A model generated the notes under the pieces. That model did no database searches, was not told the DNA's origin, and worked only from the letters and a program-made list of their open reading frames with translations. DNA of 64,000 nt from contig NC_051075.1 of assembly GCF_004664715.2 (NCBI RefSeq), positions 39,277,458 to 39,341,457 on the forward strand, in the 5' to 3' direction. The DNA is from Peromyscus leucopus. Taxonomy: Eukaryota > Chordata > Mammalia > Rodentia > Cricetidae. Of this stretch, positions 22,360 through 33,567 are shown piece after piece. Within the stretch, counting starts at the first letter, position 1. Each line of letters starts with the position of its first letter. A program made the translations under genes and the position numbers.

Positions 22360-23345
22360 CCATACAGAAACCTGTTATTATAGAGGCTCCCTAAATTGCA
22401 TACACCTATAAGAGGAGTTTAAATGGAGTAGCCCTGTAGGGGTTGGGGGCACTGTTTTCCCCAACCCTAGGTTACTGGATAAAAACCCCAGTGCCTGGTG
22501 TGGCATATCTCTTTTTAGTTGTTGATCAGTAAAGTCTCATAGATCCCTCCCCCCAATATTACAACCTGTTGCTTTTGATTACCCTTTAAAACTTGATAAG
22601 ATTCTGTCGCTGAAAGCGACACATCCTTGAGTTATAGGCCATGGAGAAATCAAGCTGGTACCAACTTGGAAGCTTCATCCCTACTGGATAGCTTTCATCA
22701 TGCAGGAAGAGTCTATGTACACCACAGGGGAGAAAATTAATCAATAGTCTAATCCAGCCACGAACCTATGAGCTACGTTAAGGACTGGCCTGTCAAGATA
22801 AGATCATTGGTGTAATAGTGGCATGAATGTTAGAGAAGTAACCAACTACTTTCTGATTGCAACTAAAGCTCACCTAACACAAACTGATGCCTGGTGCTGT
22901 TAAGTGACTAAAAACCTGTTGCTGTCTAGGCCATAGACCCTAGTGAAAAGCCTAGTACTGCTAAATGGACATAGTAATAAATTGCCTCCTAAGCTATTAT
23001 CCTTATACCCTTAGAACAATGTCTCTCTTTTTTTTTCCCTCCAGGTTTGTATTTGTTCGTTTGCTTGTTTTTAATGTGCATTGGTGTTTTGTCATGGGTG
23101 TTGGGTCCCCTGGAACTAGAGTTACAGTTGTGAGCTGCCATGTGGGTGCTGGGAATTGAACCCAGGTCCTCTGGAAGAACAGTCTAGTGCTCTTAATTAC
23201 TGAGCTGTCTCTCTAGCCCCCCAATGTATCTCTTAACCTTCATCATAGAAGTTGCTTCTTGCAGTTCATGATGATTAGACCCATAGTTGGTCAGCATGCA
23301 AAGAATAAGACACTGTGGTGCGTTCAGTTCCAAATGGGGCGTTTA
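22360..23345 (+). repeat. L1 3' UTR, copy 1, carrying a B3 insertion
   Basis: The order GAGGCTCCCTAAATTGCATA, GTTACTGGATAAAAACCCCA, GATGCCTGGTGCTGTTAAGT, GCTATTATCCTTATACCC and CTTCATCATAGAAGTTGC matches my memory of muroid L1 3' UTRs. It is parallel to the copy at 23774-24670. A B3 SINE at 23030-23221 interrupts it. Only the untranslated 3' region is present. Confidence 0.7.
23030..23221 (-). repeat. B3 SINE, antisense, nested in L1 3' UTR
   Basis: T-rich start, then TGTGCATTGGTGTTTTGTCA, CCCCTGGAACTAGAGTTACA, GGGAATTGAACCCAGGTCCT and GAGCTGTCTCTCTAGCCCC, the complement of the B3 head. CAATGTCTCT on the left and CAATGTATCTCT on the right form an imperfect target duplication of L1 sequence. 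Confidence 0.92.
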
Positions 23346-23355
23346 AACCACACTC

Positions 23356-23773
23356 TGTGCTGGGTAGTTTTTAATGTCAACTTGCACAGGTAGGATCATC
23401 TTGGTAGAAAGAATCTTAATCAAGAAAATGTCTCCATAGGCAAGTAGGCAAGTCTATAGGACATTTGCTTGATGAATGACTGGTGTAGGTGGGTCCAGCC
23501 CATTGTGGGTGGAGTCACCTGTGGGCAGATGGTCCCGGGAGTGCATAAGAAAACAAATATCAATCCAGTAGGGGCATGCCAATGAGTAGCATTTCTCCAT
23601 GGTCTCTGCTTCAGTTCCTACTTCTAGGTTCCTGCCTTGCTTGCTTGAGTTCTGCTCTGATTTTCCTCAGTGATGAACTGTTACCTTGAAATATAAACAC
23701 AAAAAACATTTCTTTCCCAAGTTGTTTTTGGTCATGGTGTCTTATTACAGCAACAGCCACCCTAATGAGGACA
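23356..23773 (+). mobile_element. MaLR-class LTR between two L1 3' UTR copies
   Basis: It starts TGTGCTGGGTAGTTTTTAAT and GTCAACTTGCACAGG. It continues through GGGTCCAGCCCATTGTGGGT and TCCATGGTCTCTGCTTCAGT, and ends TTTTGGTCATGGTGTCTTAT then CAGCAACAGCC...GAGGACA. The 3' end shares the GGTCATGGTGT..CACAGCAA terminus of ORR1/MT LTRs. Flanks CACTC and CATAC are at best a decayed 5-bp duplication. Confidence 0.65.
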
Positions 23774-24479
23774 CATACCCTTCCTTCAAGACAAGATAGG
23801 CCTAATAATACAATAGTGGCACTAATATCTCTGGGACAACCAACAGCTATCTGTTTAGACATCTTACCTACTCAGTAGCAAGAAACTCATGCCTGGTGCT
23901 GTAAACCTAGTCAATACCTCATGAGTAGAGAGGTCATGAACCCTAGAGGAGAGTCTTTTACTATGGCTCTGCTAAATTAATAAATATTTATCCTTATACC
24001 CATATATAAACGCAACTTTAAACTCTCATCAAAGAAGCTTTCTTAACAGACAATTGGCAATGGGTCAAAGGGCAGACAGTGGAAGACCCAGTCCCCAAAA
24101 AGATGTCTATAACACACCTCTCACACCCAAGGTTCAGGGAGCATCATGGAAGAGGAAGTGAAAAGAGAGTAAGAGCCTGAGGACTTGGGGAACTGCTGTG
24201 AGAGGGTATCTTCTGAATGGGACAGGAATGTTGCACCCATGAACTCTCAACAACACCGTTGCCCAGACATAACCTGCAAAGACTGACCAGTCCATATGCC
24301 AACGTGAAGAGAAGAAAGTGTCACAAGGTTCCACCCCTACTCAATGAGTTACAGGTGTTAATGGCTGCCGAAGAGGGACCGTTAGTTTTCTTCAGGGATC
24401 AACCCCCTGTTGGGTTACCCAAACCTAAGTGGTCAGCTCTTAACCTAAGCCCATGTACATATGAACAACACTAGCTGGA

Positions 24480-24535
<56 letters not shown>

Positions 24536-24670
24536 ACATGAATCTAGAGGGGGATGTAGCAAGATGGCATGGAAGGAGTTGGAGGTGGAAAAGGGATGAA
24601 AATTATGAAAAAAAAAACCCAACATGTTCATGTATGAAATTCTCAAGAAAATGATTCATGAAAAAGCATA
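23774..24670 (+). repeat. L1 3' UTR, copy 2
   Basis: It repeats the landmarks of copy 1: CAATAGTGGCACTAATATCT, CATGCCTGGTGCTGTAAACC, TATTTATCCTTATACCCA and CTCTCATCAAAGAAGCTTTC. It then extends further downstream through CAAGGTTCAGGGAGCATCAT, a (GT)n tract at 24483-24526 and a GAAATTCTCAAGAAAATG terminus. This is the muroid L1 3' UTR order including the A/T-rich end. Confidence 0.75.
24483..24526. repeat. (GT)n microsatellite
   Basis: About 22 GT units inside the L1 3' UTR, where muroid L1s carry an alternating CA/TG or TATG stretch. Confidence 0.97.
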
Positions 24671-24854
24671 TAAATAAAGTGGCATTTATATTTAAAACAA
24701 CAACAAAGTGGACCACTTCTGAATAACAACATCTGCATTTGACATCTGGTCTCTACATGCAGGTGTGTCTGTATGGATTCTCACCTGCACACATGCATCT
24801 TTACAAACATGCATGAAAAGTTTAGTCTAGTGTCCCCTCAGCAATATTGCAGAG

Positions 24855-25078
24855 CAGTGGTTCTCAACCTTTCTAACACTGAGACCCTTTAACACAGTTC
24901 CTCATGTTGTGGTGACCCCCAACCATAAAATTATTTCATTGCTACTTCATAACTGTAAATTTTATACTGCTATGAATTGTAATGTAAATATATGATATGT
25001 AGGACATCTGATATGCAACCCCTGTGAAAGGGTTGTTTGACCCCAAGGGAGTCACAACCCATAGGTTGAGAACCACTG
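24855..25078 (+). mobile_element. URR1-like non-autonomous hAT-Charlie element, copy 1
   Basis: The termini are CAGTGGTTCTCAACCTT and AGGTTGAGAACCACTG, perfect inverted repeats of hAT-Charlie type. The body has GTTCCTCATGTTGTGGTGAC, CCATAAAATTATTTCATTGC and GGGAGTCACAACCCATAGG. It is 224 bp with no transposase, so it is a MITE-like passenger. No exact 8-bp duplication is left. Confidence 0.92.
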
Positions 25079-25129
25079 CTCGAATGCATTTTGCCTAAAT
25101 GAAAGTACAATGTATGAAAGTATTTGGGC

Positions 25130-25312
25130 TGGTAAGATAGCTCAGTGGTTAAAGGTGCTTGCTGCCAAGGCTGATGACCTGAGTTCAATCCCTGGAACTC
25201 AGTGAAAAGAGAGAATTGTCTTCTGACTTCCATCTGCACCGCAGCATGTACATATGTGCAAATGTAACCTATGTGTGCACACACATGAATAAGTAAACAA
25301 ATGTAACAAAAT
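25130..25312 (+). repeat. tRNA-derived SINE (B2/B4 superfamily)
   Basis: GGGCTGGTAAGATAGCTCAG head, TGATGACCTGAGTTCAATCC B box, TGTCTTCTGACTTCCATCTG body and a GTGTGCACACACATGAATAA tail. It is complete and only modestly diverged. Confidence 0.88.
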
Positions 25313-26312
25313 ATTTTATTTCATTTCCAGTCATTACTTAAAGAGGCTCTCTATGAAGAGAGTAAATGCAGCACAGTATGATTATACAATTTTTTTCTTT
25401 AAAAGGGTTGTACACATACATAGATGTAGAAAACTCCCAGAACACATTTACTAGAGTATTTCACAAAGCTTATTTCTATATATTGGCATTTTAGGTAATT
25501 TTACTTTTTGAATATATTGCTAACTTCCTTTCAGTAAGTATATATGACTTACAAGGAAGCTTACAAAAGATATTTTTAAGGGACCAAGCAAAACAAGAAA
25601 GAAAAACCCGTAATTTAAGACTCAGTCTTGGAATGATACCAGGAAAATGGCAAAATAAGAGGTCCTGTGTCCCCCGCCACTCCATGTTCCCTATAGACAA
25701 CAACAGTTTGGCAGTTGTCCATAGGGAAAAGTCTTCCTTAGTGAGATTTAGGAACTAGTCAGATGATGCAAAACTCTAGGACAAGCCAGCCCAGAAAAAG
25801 CAGAGAAGGCAGGCCTGCATCCTCCTGGAGGCCTGCTCACCGTGGTCCCAGCCATGCATCAGAGCAAGCCTGTTCCCTGTGGTCTATTCCTGCTTTACCG
25901 CTGCTCTGTTACCAGACCCACCTAGCAAGGGGCATGAAAGGGATTCTGCCTCTTCTTTATCCTTCTCACAGGCTCCATGACCTTAAACCAGATTTCATAT
26001 CCCAAAGCCAACTGGAATCTGGCTTCAGTCTTTCTCTCTGATGCCATCTAGGGGCAGACCTGCCTTCTGAGGAATTATGGGATTATCTAAGTCTGTCCAT
26101 TTCCAGTATTAGGCCCATCAAGTTGAGCTACACCATAGACCCAACAGCAGACTCTAACCCTTCCCTATCACTCAGCTCCTTTACTGCTCCACATGGGCCT
26201 GGAGGAACCTCTGCCTGCCTGGGAGTCTGTTCCCACCCACACCTCTGCCCACCATGTGTGACCCAACAGCAAAACTGCTCTTTAGGATGAAGGAGATATT
26301 AAGTCTCCAGGT

Positions 26313-26469
26313 GAAGAAGAAGAAGAAGGAGGAGGAGGAGGAGGAGGAGGAGGAGGAGGAGGAGGAGGAGGAGGAGGAAGAGAAGAAGAAGAAGAAGAAG
26401 AAGAAGAAGAAGAAGAAGAAGAAGAAGAAGAAGAAGAAGAAGAAGAAGAAGAAGAAGAAGAAGCAGCAG
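26313..26469. repeat. (GAA)n(GGA)n(GAA)n trinucleotide tract
   Basis: Five GAA units, then about 17 GGA units (26328-26378), a short GAAGA junction, and about 27 GAA units (26382-26463), ending in CAGCAG. The plus strand is pure purine for 150 bp. It makes poly-Glu/Lys and poly-Leu/Phe/Ser open frames that are artefacts. Confidence 0.97.
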
Positions 26470-27028
26470 CATACTATCTCCACTCACAATAAGTGCCAAG
26501 GAGGATTCTTCAAGTTGATGCTAATGGCACAAGAGCAGACAGTTCACTGCTAATGGCAAACAGAAAGACTATTTCACCACCACACTGGTGACTTGTAACC
26601 CACCATTAACACTTCTGTGCAAGTCTGAAAAAAAAAAGTTTGTTAGAAAAACTATAACCACACAAGTTAAGGGAAGCAATGCAGAAGACAATAAGCTCTG
26701 ACATCAATTACAGAAAGTGTGTCTGGTGGACAGAGTAAGTGGTGGAGTCATTGAAGCTGTTATCAGCTTAAAACAGCTGACCATAATAAAATGTTTGATG
26801 TGGAATTCATGATAACCACAGGACAGAATGTACAGCAGATAGACTGAAGGGGAAAAATTCAAGGATAACACCACAAAAAAATCATCAAACAACAGAAAAG
26901 GGTAGGCAAAGTAGAAATAAAATAACTAGAAAACAACAAAAAAGCAAACGTGGGTCCTAACCTGTCACCACTACATTAAATGTTAATGAAATAATACTCC
27001 AATCAAATGATAGAGACTGGCTGCTCTA

Positions 27029-27509
27029 TGTGCGGACCTGCCCCACCGGGAACTTAGGTCACCTGTGAGAGGTGGCCTGGAACCGAGGAAAGGCATTCTT
27101 ACCCGGAGACAATCAGCAGCAGTGGGGAGTCAAGTCAAGCAAGAACTCCTTTATTGATGGGCAGTAAGCCTCTTTTATACCAGAAGACCTCAGACTCCTA
27201 GGAGGGGGTGAAGGAACCAACCAATCATTTTAAAGGGCTCCCTTTTTACAAGTTGTTTATGCCCTGACATCATCTCCTGTTTTTAGTATAGCTAACTTCC
27301 TTTCTCACTATTTGTCTTTAATCTCCTTACAAACAACCCAAGCTAACTTCTTTTTAGCCATCCTTTGTATCTATTCTCTGCACAAACAGCTTAAACTAAC
27401 TTCCTCTGATACCATTTGTATCCACTCTCTGCGTAAACAGCTTAAAGCTTAAGCTCTATTTATCTGAATTTCTCTTAGCACCCTCTTTGCAGCCCATGTA
27501 TGCCCCACA
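27029..27509 (-). mobile_element. IAP-like class II LTR (solo), antisense
   Basis: The element starts TGTGCGG and ends CCCCACA (481 bp). Flanks GCTCTA (27023-27028) and GCCCTA (27510-27515) are a 6-bp duplication with one transition. On the minus strand there is a TATA box GTATAAAAGA (27171-27180) and an AATAAA signal (complement of 27150-27155) just downstream. This compact arrangement is seen in ERVK/IAP LTRs and fixes the orientation. L1 ORF2 sequence is continuous across it, so it inserted into the older L1. Confidence 0.85.
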
Positions 27510-29589
27510 GCCCTAAGTATATATTCTCCATAAGAGACATACCTTAGATTTAAAGGCACTAACTAATAGAAAGTAATATTCCACGTAAATGGAAACTCAA
27601 AGAGATCAAGGGCAGATATACCCTGGTCAAAATAAACTTTCACTCACAAGAGACAAAGTAAGTTATTATTCAATGATTTAAAAGGCAAATTCAACAATAA
27701 TTTATAAGAAACCTAAATATATATGACCTCACAACAAATCCTGAAACTATAAATTGGGTTAATTGTTATAAAGGGAGAAGTGGGCAGCAGTGAAATAATT
27801 GCAGAACTCTACAGTCCCCACCCTCTAGAGTGAACACGGCATCCAGACAGCAAATAAGAAAACGAAACAGAACCTTAAAACCAAGTGGACCGAAGAGACA
27901 CGAGCAGGACTTTTCATCCCAGTAAGAAAATACACATGCTTGCCCTGTGCACATGAATCTTTCTCAGGATAGATTATATCCCAAGAAGCAATCTAAATTT
28001 GCACCTCCAAAGACCTACAGAAAGAAGAATAAACCTACCCATTGTGAGCAGAAGGCAGGAAATAATAAAGGCTAAGGGAGAAATGAAGTAAAGAATAGAA
28101 AAGATCAGTAAAACTAAGAGATGGTGTTTTATAAAAGAGAGATCAACAAATCCTTAGCCAGCCTAACCAGGAAAGGGGAGAAAAGTTTCAAACAGACAAA
28201 CCTAGAAACTCAAGAGGAGACACTGCAATGGACGCCTCAGATAAAAAGAATCATAAGGAAAGTGATGAATAATACAGGCACCATATTAGATAGTTCAAAA
28301 GAAATGAACAAATTCATAGAAATTAACACTTTGTCAAAAACAGAATCAAGAAGAAATAGAAACCTAGCAATAAAAACATAATAGTGGATGAGTAGCCCAC
28401 TCAAGTCAAGAAAGCTCACAGGTGAATTATACCAAATACACAAAGAGCCTACTTCCCACCCACCAAATGTTTCCAAAATACAGAAATAAAGTCATATAGA
28501 ATTACAAATGACCCTGAATAACAAATGCAATCTTGAACAAGAAGAACAATAACCCGGAGGCTTATTGATTTCTAAATATATCACAGTCCTTTGCTGATCA
28601 AAACAGCAAGGTAACAGGGTAGATCAGCAGTCCACAGCAGAAGGCTCAGAATTAAATCTGCATGCTTTTGCTGAACTGGCTTTCCAAAGGGTACTAAGAG
28701 TGTTAAACAGGAAACACAGTCTCTTCCCTGGTAAATGGTGCTGGCAAACTGGAAATTCACCTGGATAAATTTGGGAGAATTAAGTTGAACCTTGGCATGA
28801 CGTATATAAAAATCAGTCCAAAATAACTTTACAACCTGACTTAAATGTAAGACCTAACGCTATAAAACTGGAAGACAGCTTCTGGGAAAAAGTTCTTGAC
28901 ATTGGTCTTGGCAATGGTTTCTTAGAAAAAGTAGGTAAGTAGGGTTACATACAACTTAAGTTTCTATATAGCAAATAATAAATAGAGTGAAAAGAAACCT
29001 GTGGAATAGGAAGGGCTATTTGTAAATCGTATATCCAAAAGGAGTATATAAGGACACTAAAGAATAAGGCAACAATCTGATTTTAAGGTAAGGTTCTAAA
29101 TAGACATTTCTCTAAAGAAGACATGGCCAGCAGGGCTTCAACATCACTCATCATTGGGGAAATGCAAGCCCAAACCAGGGTGTTAACTTGCACATGTTAG
29201 AATAGTCATAATAAAAAAGCTAATGGTAAGTGGTGCAGAGGGGATGGGCAAGCAGGACTCGTATACCGGTGCTGGGATTGTGAATTGGTTCTAAGGCTGC
29301 AATGATCTAGCTGACATGCAGAATCTAAACAAATTGATCTTACAGAAATAGAGAACAGGATGGTGGTTGGAAGGTGTTGGGTGATGGTGGAGGAAGGGGG
29401 AGATGTAGCTCAGAAAGCATAGCGTTTGAGGAGGGATGAGCTCTGGTGATCTTAATGTCCAGTGCTGTGGCTGTGGTTATCAATACTGTACTATATGTTG
29501 ATGCTCCCTATCCTACATGAGATTACACCCCCAAGAAACCCAATGTAAGTTGAAAATGGGTGTAATATACCTTATATACAACTTATATG

Positions 29590-30045
29590 CTTATATACAA
29601 CCAATATATTCTTGGTTGTCAACTTGCCTATATCTTGAATGGACTACAATTCAGAAATGGAGGGCACACTTGTGATCCAGATCTTGAGACAGTAAGACAA
29701 CAAGCCTTTGATCTATATCTTGAGGTGAATGACACAAGCCTTTAATCCAGATCTTGAGGCAGAAAGGCACAACTCTAATCTGGGCCACACCTTCTGCTGG
29801 AAGGACAATGGAAGAAGGAAGGGGGTGTGTTCATTCTTCACCTGCTGCTTGTCCTTGCCTGTCAGCACATCCATCCTTCACTGGCATTGGAGCCTACTTC
29901 TTCAGGGTTCCAGCATATACAGAAGACCAGCCTCGTGGGACACCCAGCCTTGTGGGACTGAGCAATTACTGGATTCTTGGACTTTCTATTCACAGCTAGC
30001 CATTGTTGGACTGCAGCCTGTAAGTCATTCCAATAAATTCATTCA

Positions 30046-30135
<90 letters not shown>

Positions 30136-30178
30136 TTCTATAAGTTTTGTGATTCTAGAGAACTCTGACTAATACATA
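29590..30178 (+). repeat. Rodent interspersed repeat, family not named, with (AT)n(AG)n
   Basis: It starts TCTTGGTTGTCAACTTGCC. It contains three runs of the CCAGATCTTGAGxxAG type, TGGGCCACACCTTCTGCTGG, GGTTCCAGCATATACAGAAG and GGATTCTTGGACTTTC. It ends GATTCTAGAGAACTCTGACT AATACA. I recall this order as a common muroid repeat but cannot name it safely. An AT (30048-30100) plus AG (30101-30130) tract lies before the terminus. Confidence 0.55.
30048..30130. repeat. (AT)n(AG)n compound microsatellite
   Basis: About 26 AT units are followed directly by 15 AG units. The AT part can extrude a cruciform. Confidence 0.97.
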
Positions 30179-30179
30179 T

Positions 30180-30599
30180 ACTGACCCTGATAACTTAATC
30201 TAGCCTGCTAAGGACATATCCATGACAGCTGGATTGTCCTACAGTTTAACAAAATCATCTAACACAAATATGTTTTATAATACAGTGTAGACAACCTTGT
30301 GCAGTTAGGTGAATATCTATAGCCTTAAAAATTACAATGACAGGGTATCTTGGTGAGCATTAGTTCTTCACTCTCATGGTCATCACATGACTGAGTGGCT
30401 CACTACGATTGCCAGATATCACCAGGAAATATCAAAACTTGTATTACCAGCTCCCTAAAATATCTAAATTAAAAACATTGTTTCTCCTTTGTATACTATT
30501 TCCACACCACTGTAAAGTTGAAAAAATCCTAAATTGAACTATCATAAAATAGGGGCCATCTGGATTTGAGATTTGCCAAGGGGGTAGACTTTAAGTGTT

Positions 30600-30656
<57 letters not shown>

Positions 30657-31794
30657 ACTATTGATAAGCATATTTACTAGTTTGACTGGGGTAGTTATTT
30701 CACAATGTATATGTTCAGCAAAACCCTGGTGTGCACACCTTAAACACATGTAATTTCTATTTGCCTATTATATCCCAACAAACTTAAAACAGACTCAGTC
30801 CCAAACTTTTAATGCAAGAACATGATCAATTGTCTCGTACACATGCCCTGCATCTAAAGCCAAGAAAAACAGATGAGTTGATTTATTCCTGCTGGAGAAG
30901 ATTAAGCCAATGTCTAAGAAAAGCATGGTCCCTCATGCTCATACATACAATGAAGGTCAATGGTGTCCCCATTGGATCATGGCAGTCATTGTGCCCTGTA
31001 AGCTTAGTGAAGAGAGGATATGTTCACCTGCATATCTCTAGGACTCAGCACAGTGTCTGATTGCTTATTGGCAGGAGAAGTTAATAGTTCTCACTTCTCA
31101 GTGACAATGAGGACTGAGAACGGCGTTTGGTGATTCCTATTCTCTTTTGTTATATGACCAGCACCCCCAAGGGTAAGTGGCCTCAACTAACAAAGGTATT
31201 AACTTTGCTAACGAGGGTTCACTTTAGGCAGGGCATGGCAGGAATTGCTCCTTTCTGTCACATTTGCCTTTAGCTGTGGAGGCTTGCGATCCAGATCTGG
31301 ACCCACCTGGGAGCTTAGTCATTCACCTGCTCCTGACGCTGTGCTAACTGTCAGCCCAGGGACACCTCTGCTGCTGCAGCCCACCTGAGCATCTGTGCAG
31401 CCTGTCGCCATGTGGCACCGGCTTATCGTGGTGTCCTTGCACTCTCCGGCAAATGTCCCCAGAGCAAGAATCACTTGAAACTCTAAGAACTTTGGCTTGA
31501 AAGTATGTTTCTATCACACTCTAGTCATTGTAGCAGTTAAATCAGTCTCAAGGGCGAGGGAAACAGGTTTGAAAGCTTGTTGAGGAGGCATGTAGGAGAA
31601 CCGGGGTTATTTAAAAAAAAAAAAAAACAACAGGCCGTAGTGACACAAGATGGGCACTGACTATTTGAAATCGCTTTTTATTTTCAGATGAGCTTGTAGT
31701 TAAGAGTTGTAGATCATTATATTTATAATTCCATATTCAAATAATCCCTGTTTAATTAGAGTGCAGCATTTAGAAAAATAAATATACTCTTTAA
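30180..31794. other. Single-copy stretch with (CA)n and an L2-like remnant
   Basis: It is mostly unclassified. A CA tract lies at 30602-30652. The segment 30985-31075 (GTAAGCTTAGTGAAGAGAGG...CAGCACAGTGTCTGATTGC) resembles the 3' end of an L2 in plus orientation. No gene recognised. An A run lies at 31613-31627. Confidence 0.4.
30602..30652. repeat. (CA)n microsatellite
   Basis: About 25 uninterrupted CA units. Confidence 0.97.
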
Positions 31795-31797
31795 AAA

Positions 31798-32018
31798 AAG
31801 ATTTTAGGTTTTGGTTTTTTTAGCAACTTTATTATGTATATGTGTGTGGGAGTGTGTACCACATGTTTGTCCAAGGAGGTCAGACAGGGCATTGGACCCC
31901 CTAGTGCTGGAGCGGTAAGCAGTTAAGGGTCCCCCTAGGTGGGTGCTAGGATCCAAACTCAGGTCTTCTGGAAGATCAGCAAATGCTCTTTATCTCTGAA
32001 CCTTCTCTGCAGCCCAGT
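31798..32018 (-). repeat. B3 SINE, antisense
   Basis: Order: TTTAGCAACTTTATTATGTA, CACATGTTTGTCCAAGGAGG, GGGTGCTAGGATCCAAACTC, AGGTCTTCTGGAAGATCAGC, then TCTCTGAACCTTCTCTGCAG as the diverged head complement. It is full length but old. Confidence 0.75.
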
Positions 32019-33350
32019 GAAGAAGCTCTTTGAGGTGAGAAAGGCCCATTTCCTAGGACGTCATGGGAACTTATAACAAAAATAGGACAGTTACATTCTA
32101 AGCACAGATTCTCGCCCTAGGAACTTTACACAAAATTACACTTAAAATGAGGGCTCTTGTGGATACATTTTCTAGGCAAAGGCAAAACCAGCATGGCTGT
32201 ATTTTGCTCAGGTGAGATTTCAGAGATATTTCTACTGAAGCAGGGCCCGAGAGCAAGCAACACTCTGACCACAAATGTCTCCCCAGAAATCACATTTTAA
32301 ATCTTATCTTTTGCTCCCATTGGACTTATAAAGGGAAAATTCCCTCCCATTCTGGAGGTAAAGCAGGGGCCTGTGTCTCTGCTATGTGAACAACAGTCTC
32401 TTTCTCTTCTGAGGAGTCTCCAAGACCCTGGGAAGAGGCATCTGCTCCAACTCTGGACTTGGAAAAATCCAAGTGAGGAGAGCCCCCCTCCCCCACCAGC
32501 CAGATTCAAAGAAGCAATGGGATCGGGGCCATGTAAGTGAAATAAACTGGACTTTTTAAAAAAAGTCATTGTGCTCTATCTATACCTAGGCAAAACTGCT
32601 TCCAGTGCCCTGGTTCATAAGTCAGGACACATTACAGCCTCTCCTTCGTTTGTTGAATACATAGTTCTTAAAAGCCAATAATCTGTGGGGTAACAGGCTA
32701 GATACTCAAAGAGAACCAAAGAAATGAGGGTCTCGCCCTCATAGCCCTACAGACACCAGAGGTGATAAATACAAGGGATTCTGTTCTTCCCAGGGCTCTG
32801 AGCAGCCACAAGGAAGAGCAGGCTGGAAGTTGGGCAGAATTAAGATCAACTGGGTAGCTCAGTTGTAAGGTGAGGGACTGATGGATGAGGACCTAGGGCC
32901 TCCAAGGATGCCAAAATCAAAGGCAGTGTTTCAGTGATCGTCATCCAGAGGGGGGCAGGGGTCCAAGTTCAGGTTTGCCATAGACTCAAGCCTGGAAATT
33001 TAAGGTACGGCTGGCTGGGTCCTAGGAGGTAGGACATCTGCGTCACTAGTGGTTTTGACTGAGGTGGAGAGAGAGCTTAGGCTATGACAGAGTGTTCATC
33101 ACACTGACACAGGGAGACAGGAAGAGGTGGAGAGTGCACCCCAGTTTGGGGTCATCTCTGTCCTTCCCCAGCCTTCTGTGTGTAAAGTATGGTAAGTACC
33201 TCATAGTCCCCAAGTGTCACACAATACCACAACTCCTGACTGCGTCTGAAGTCTGCGTTTTCTGTGGCAAACAGCAGGCCTCAGAGTGGTTCAGATGGAA
33301 CAAATGTGGCGTCTTTCATCAAGTCCCAGTTGGATGAAGTGAATCCCTCA
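32019..33350. other. Unclassified single-copy stretch
   Basis: No repeat or gene recognised. The frames here are short and domain-free. Confidence 0.4.
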
Positions 33351-33351
33351 G

Positions 33352-33567
33352 ATGGTCCTCAGTGATTTTACCGCCACAGAACGGACTATGGAAATAGCAC
33401 AGGCACAAAAATACACTGATTTCATTAAGGCAGTTACCAAACTTGTCACGATGCTCTTTGTGGACCAACTTGAGAATTGGTTAATTAAGCAGAACAAAAT
33501 GAGTCCTGGTGAATGGGTCAATGCTAATCTGGACCAGCATTTCTCAAATTGGAATAATAGGTAAAGC
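33352..33567 (+). other. Open frame of 70 codons with exon-like edges (unproven)
   Basis: It begins at an ATG directly after GAATCCCTCAG (acceptor-like) and stays open to a TAG. The TAG is immediately followed by GTAAAG, a plausible donor but beyond the stop. The peptide is mixed-composition and helix-like, with a QAQKYTDFIKAVTKL segment. I recognise no family. No polypyrimidine tract precedes the AG, which argues against a real exon. Confidence 0.15.

Larger units (their letters stand above)
25620..29520 (+). repeat. Old L1 (L1M-like), split by simple repeat and IAP-like LTR
   Basis: The 5' region near 25645 reads GGCAAAATAAGAGGTCCTGT. ORF2 begins near 26940 (ACATTAAATGTTAATGAAAT, then CAATCAAATGATAGAGACTGG) and resumes after the LTR at AAGAGACATACCTTAGATTT. 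Reverse transcriptase-side and carboxy-terminal remnants extend to about 29250. The 3' UTR-like TGTGGCTGTGGTTATCAATACTGTACTATA order ends near 29500. It contains many stops. The ORF1 part is replaced by or decayed around the GGA/GAA tract. Confidence 0.7.

Noticed and set aside
26181..26553. Poly-Glu/Lys, poly-Leu and poly-Phe/Ser open frames
   Set aside because: They are translations of the GGA/GAA tract in different phases and not genes.
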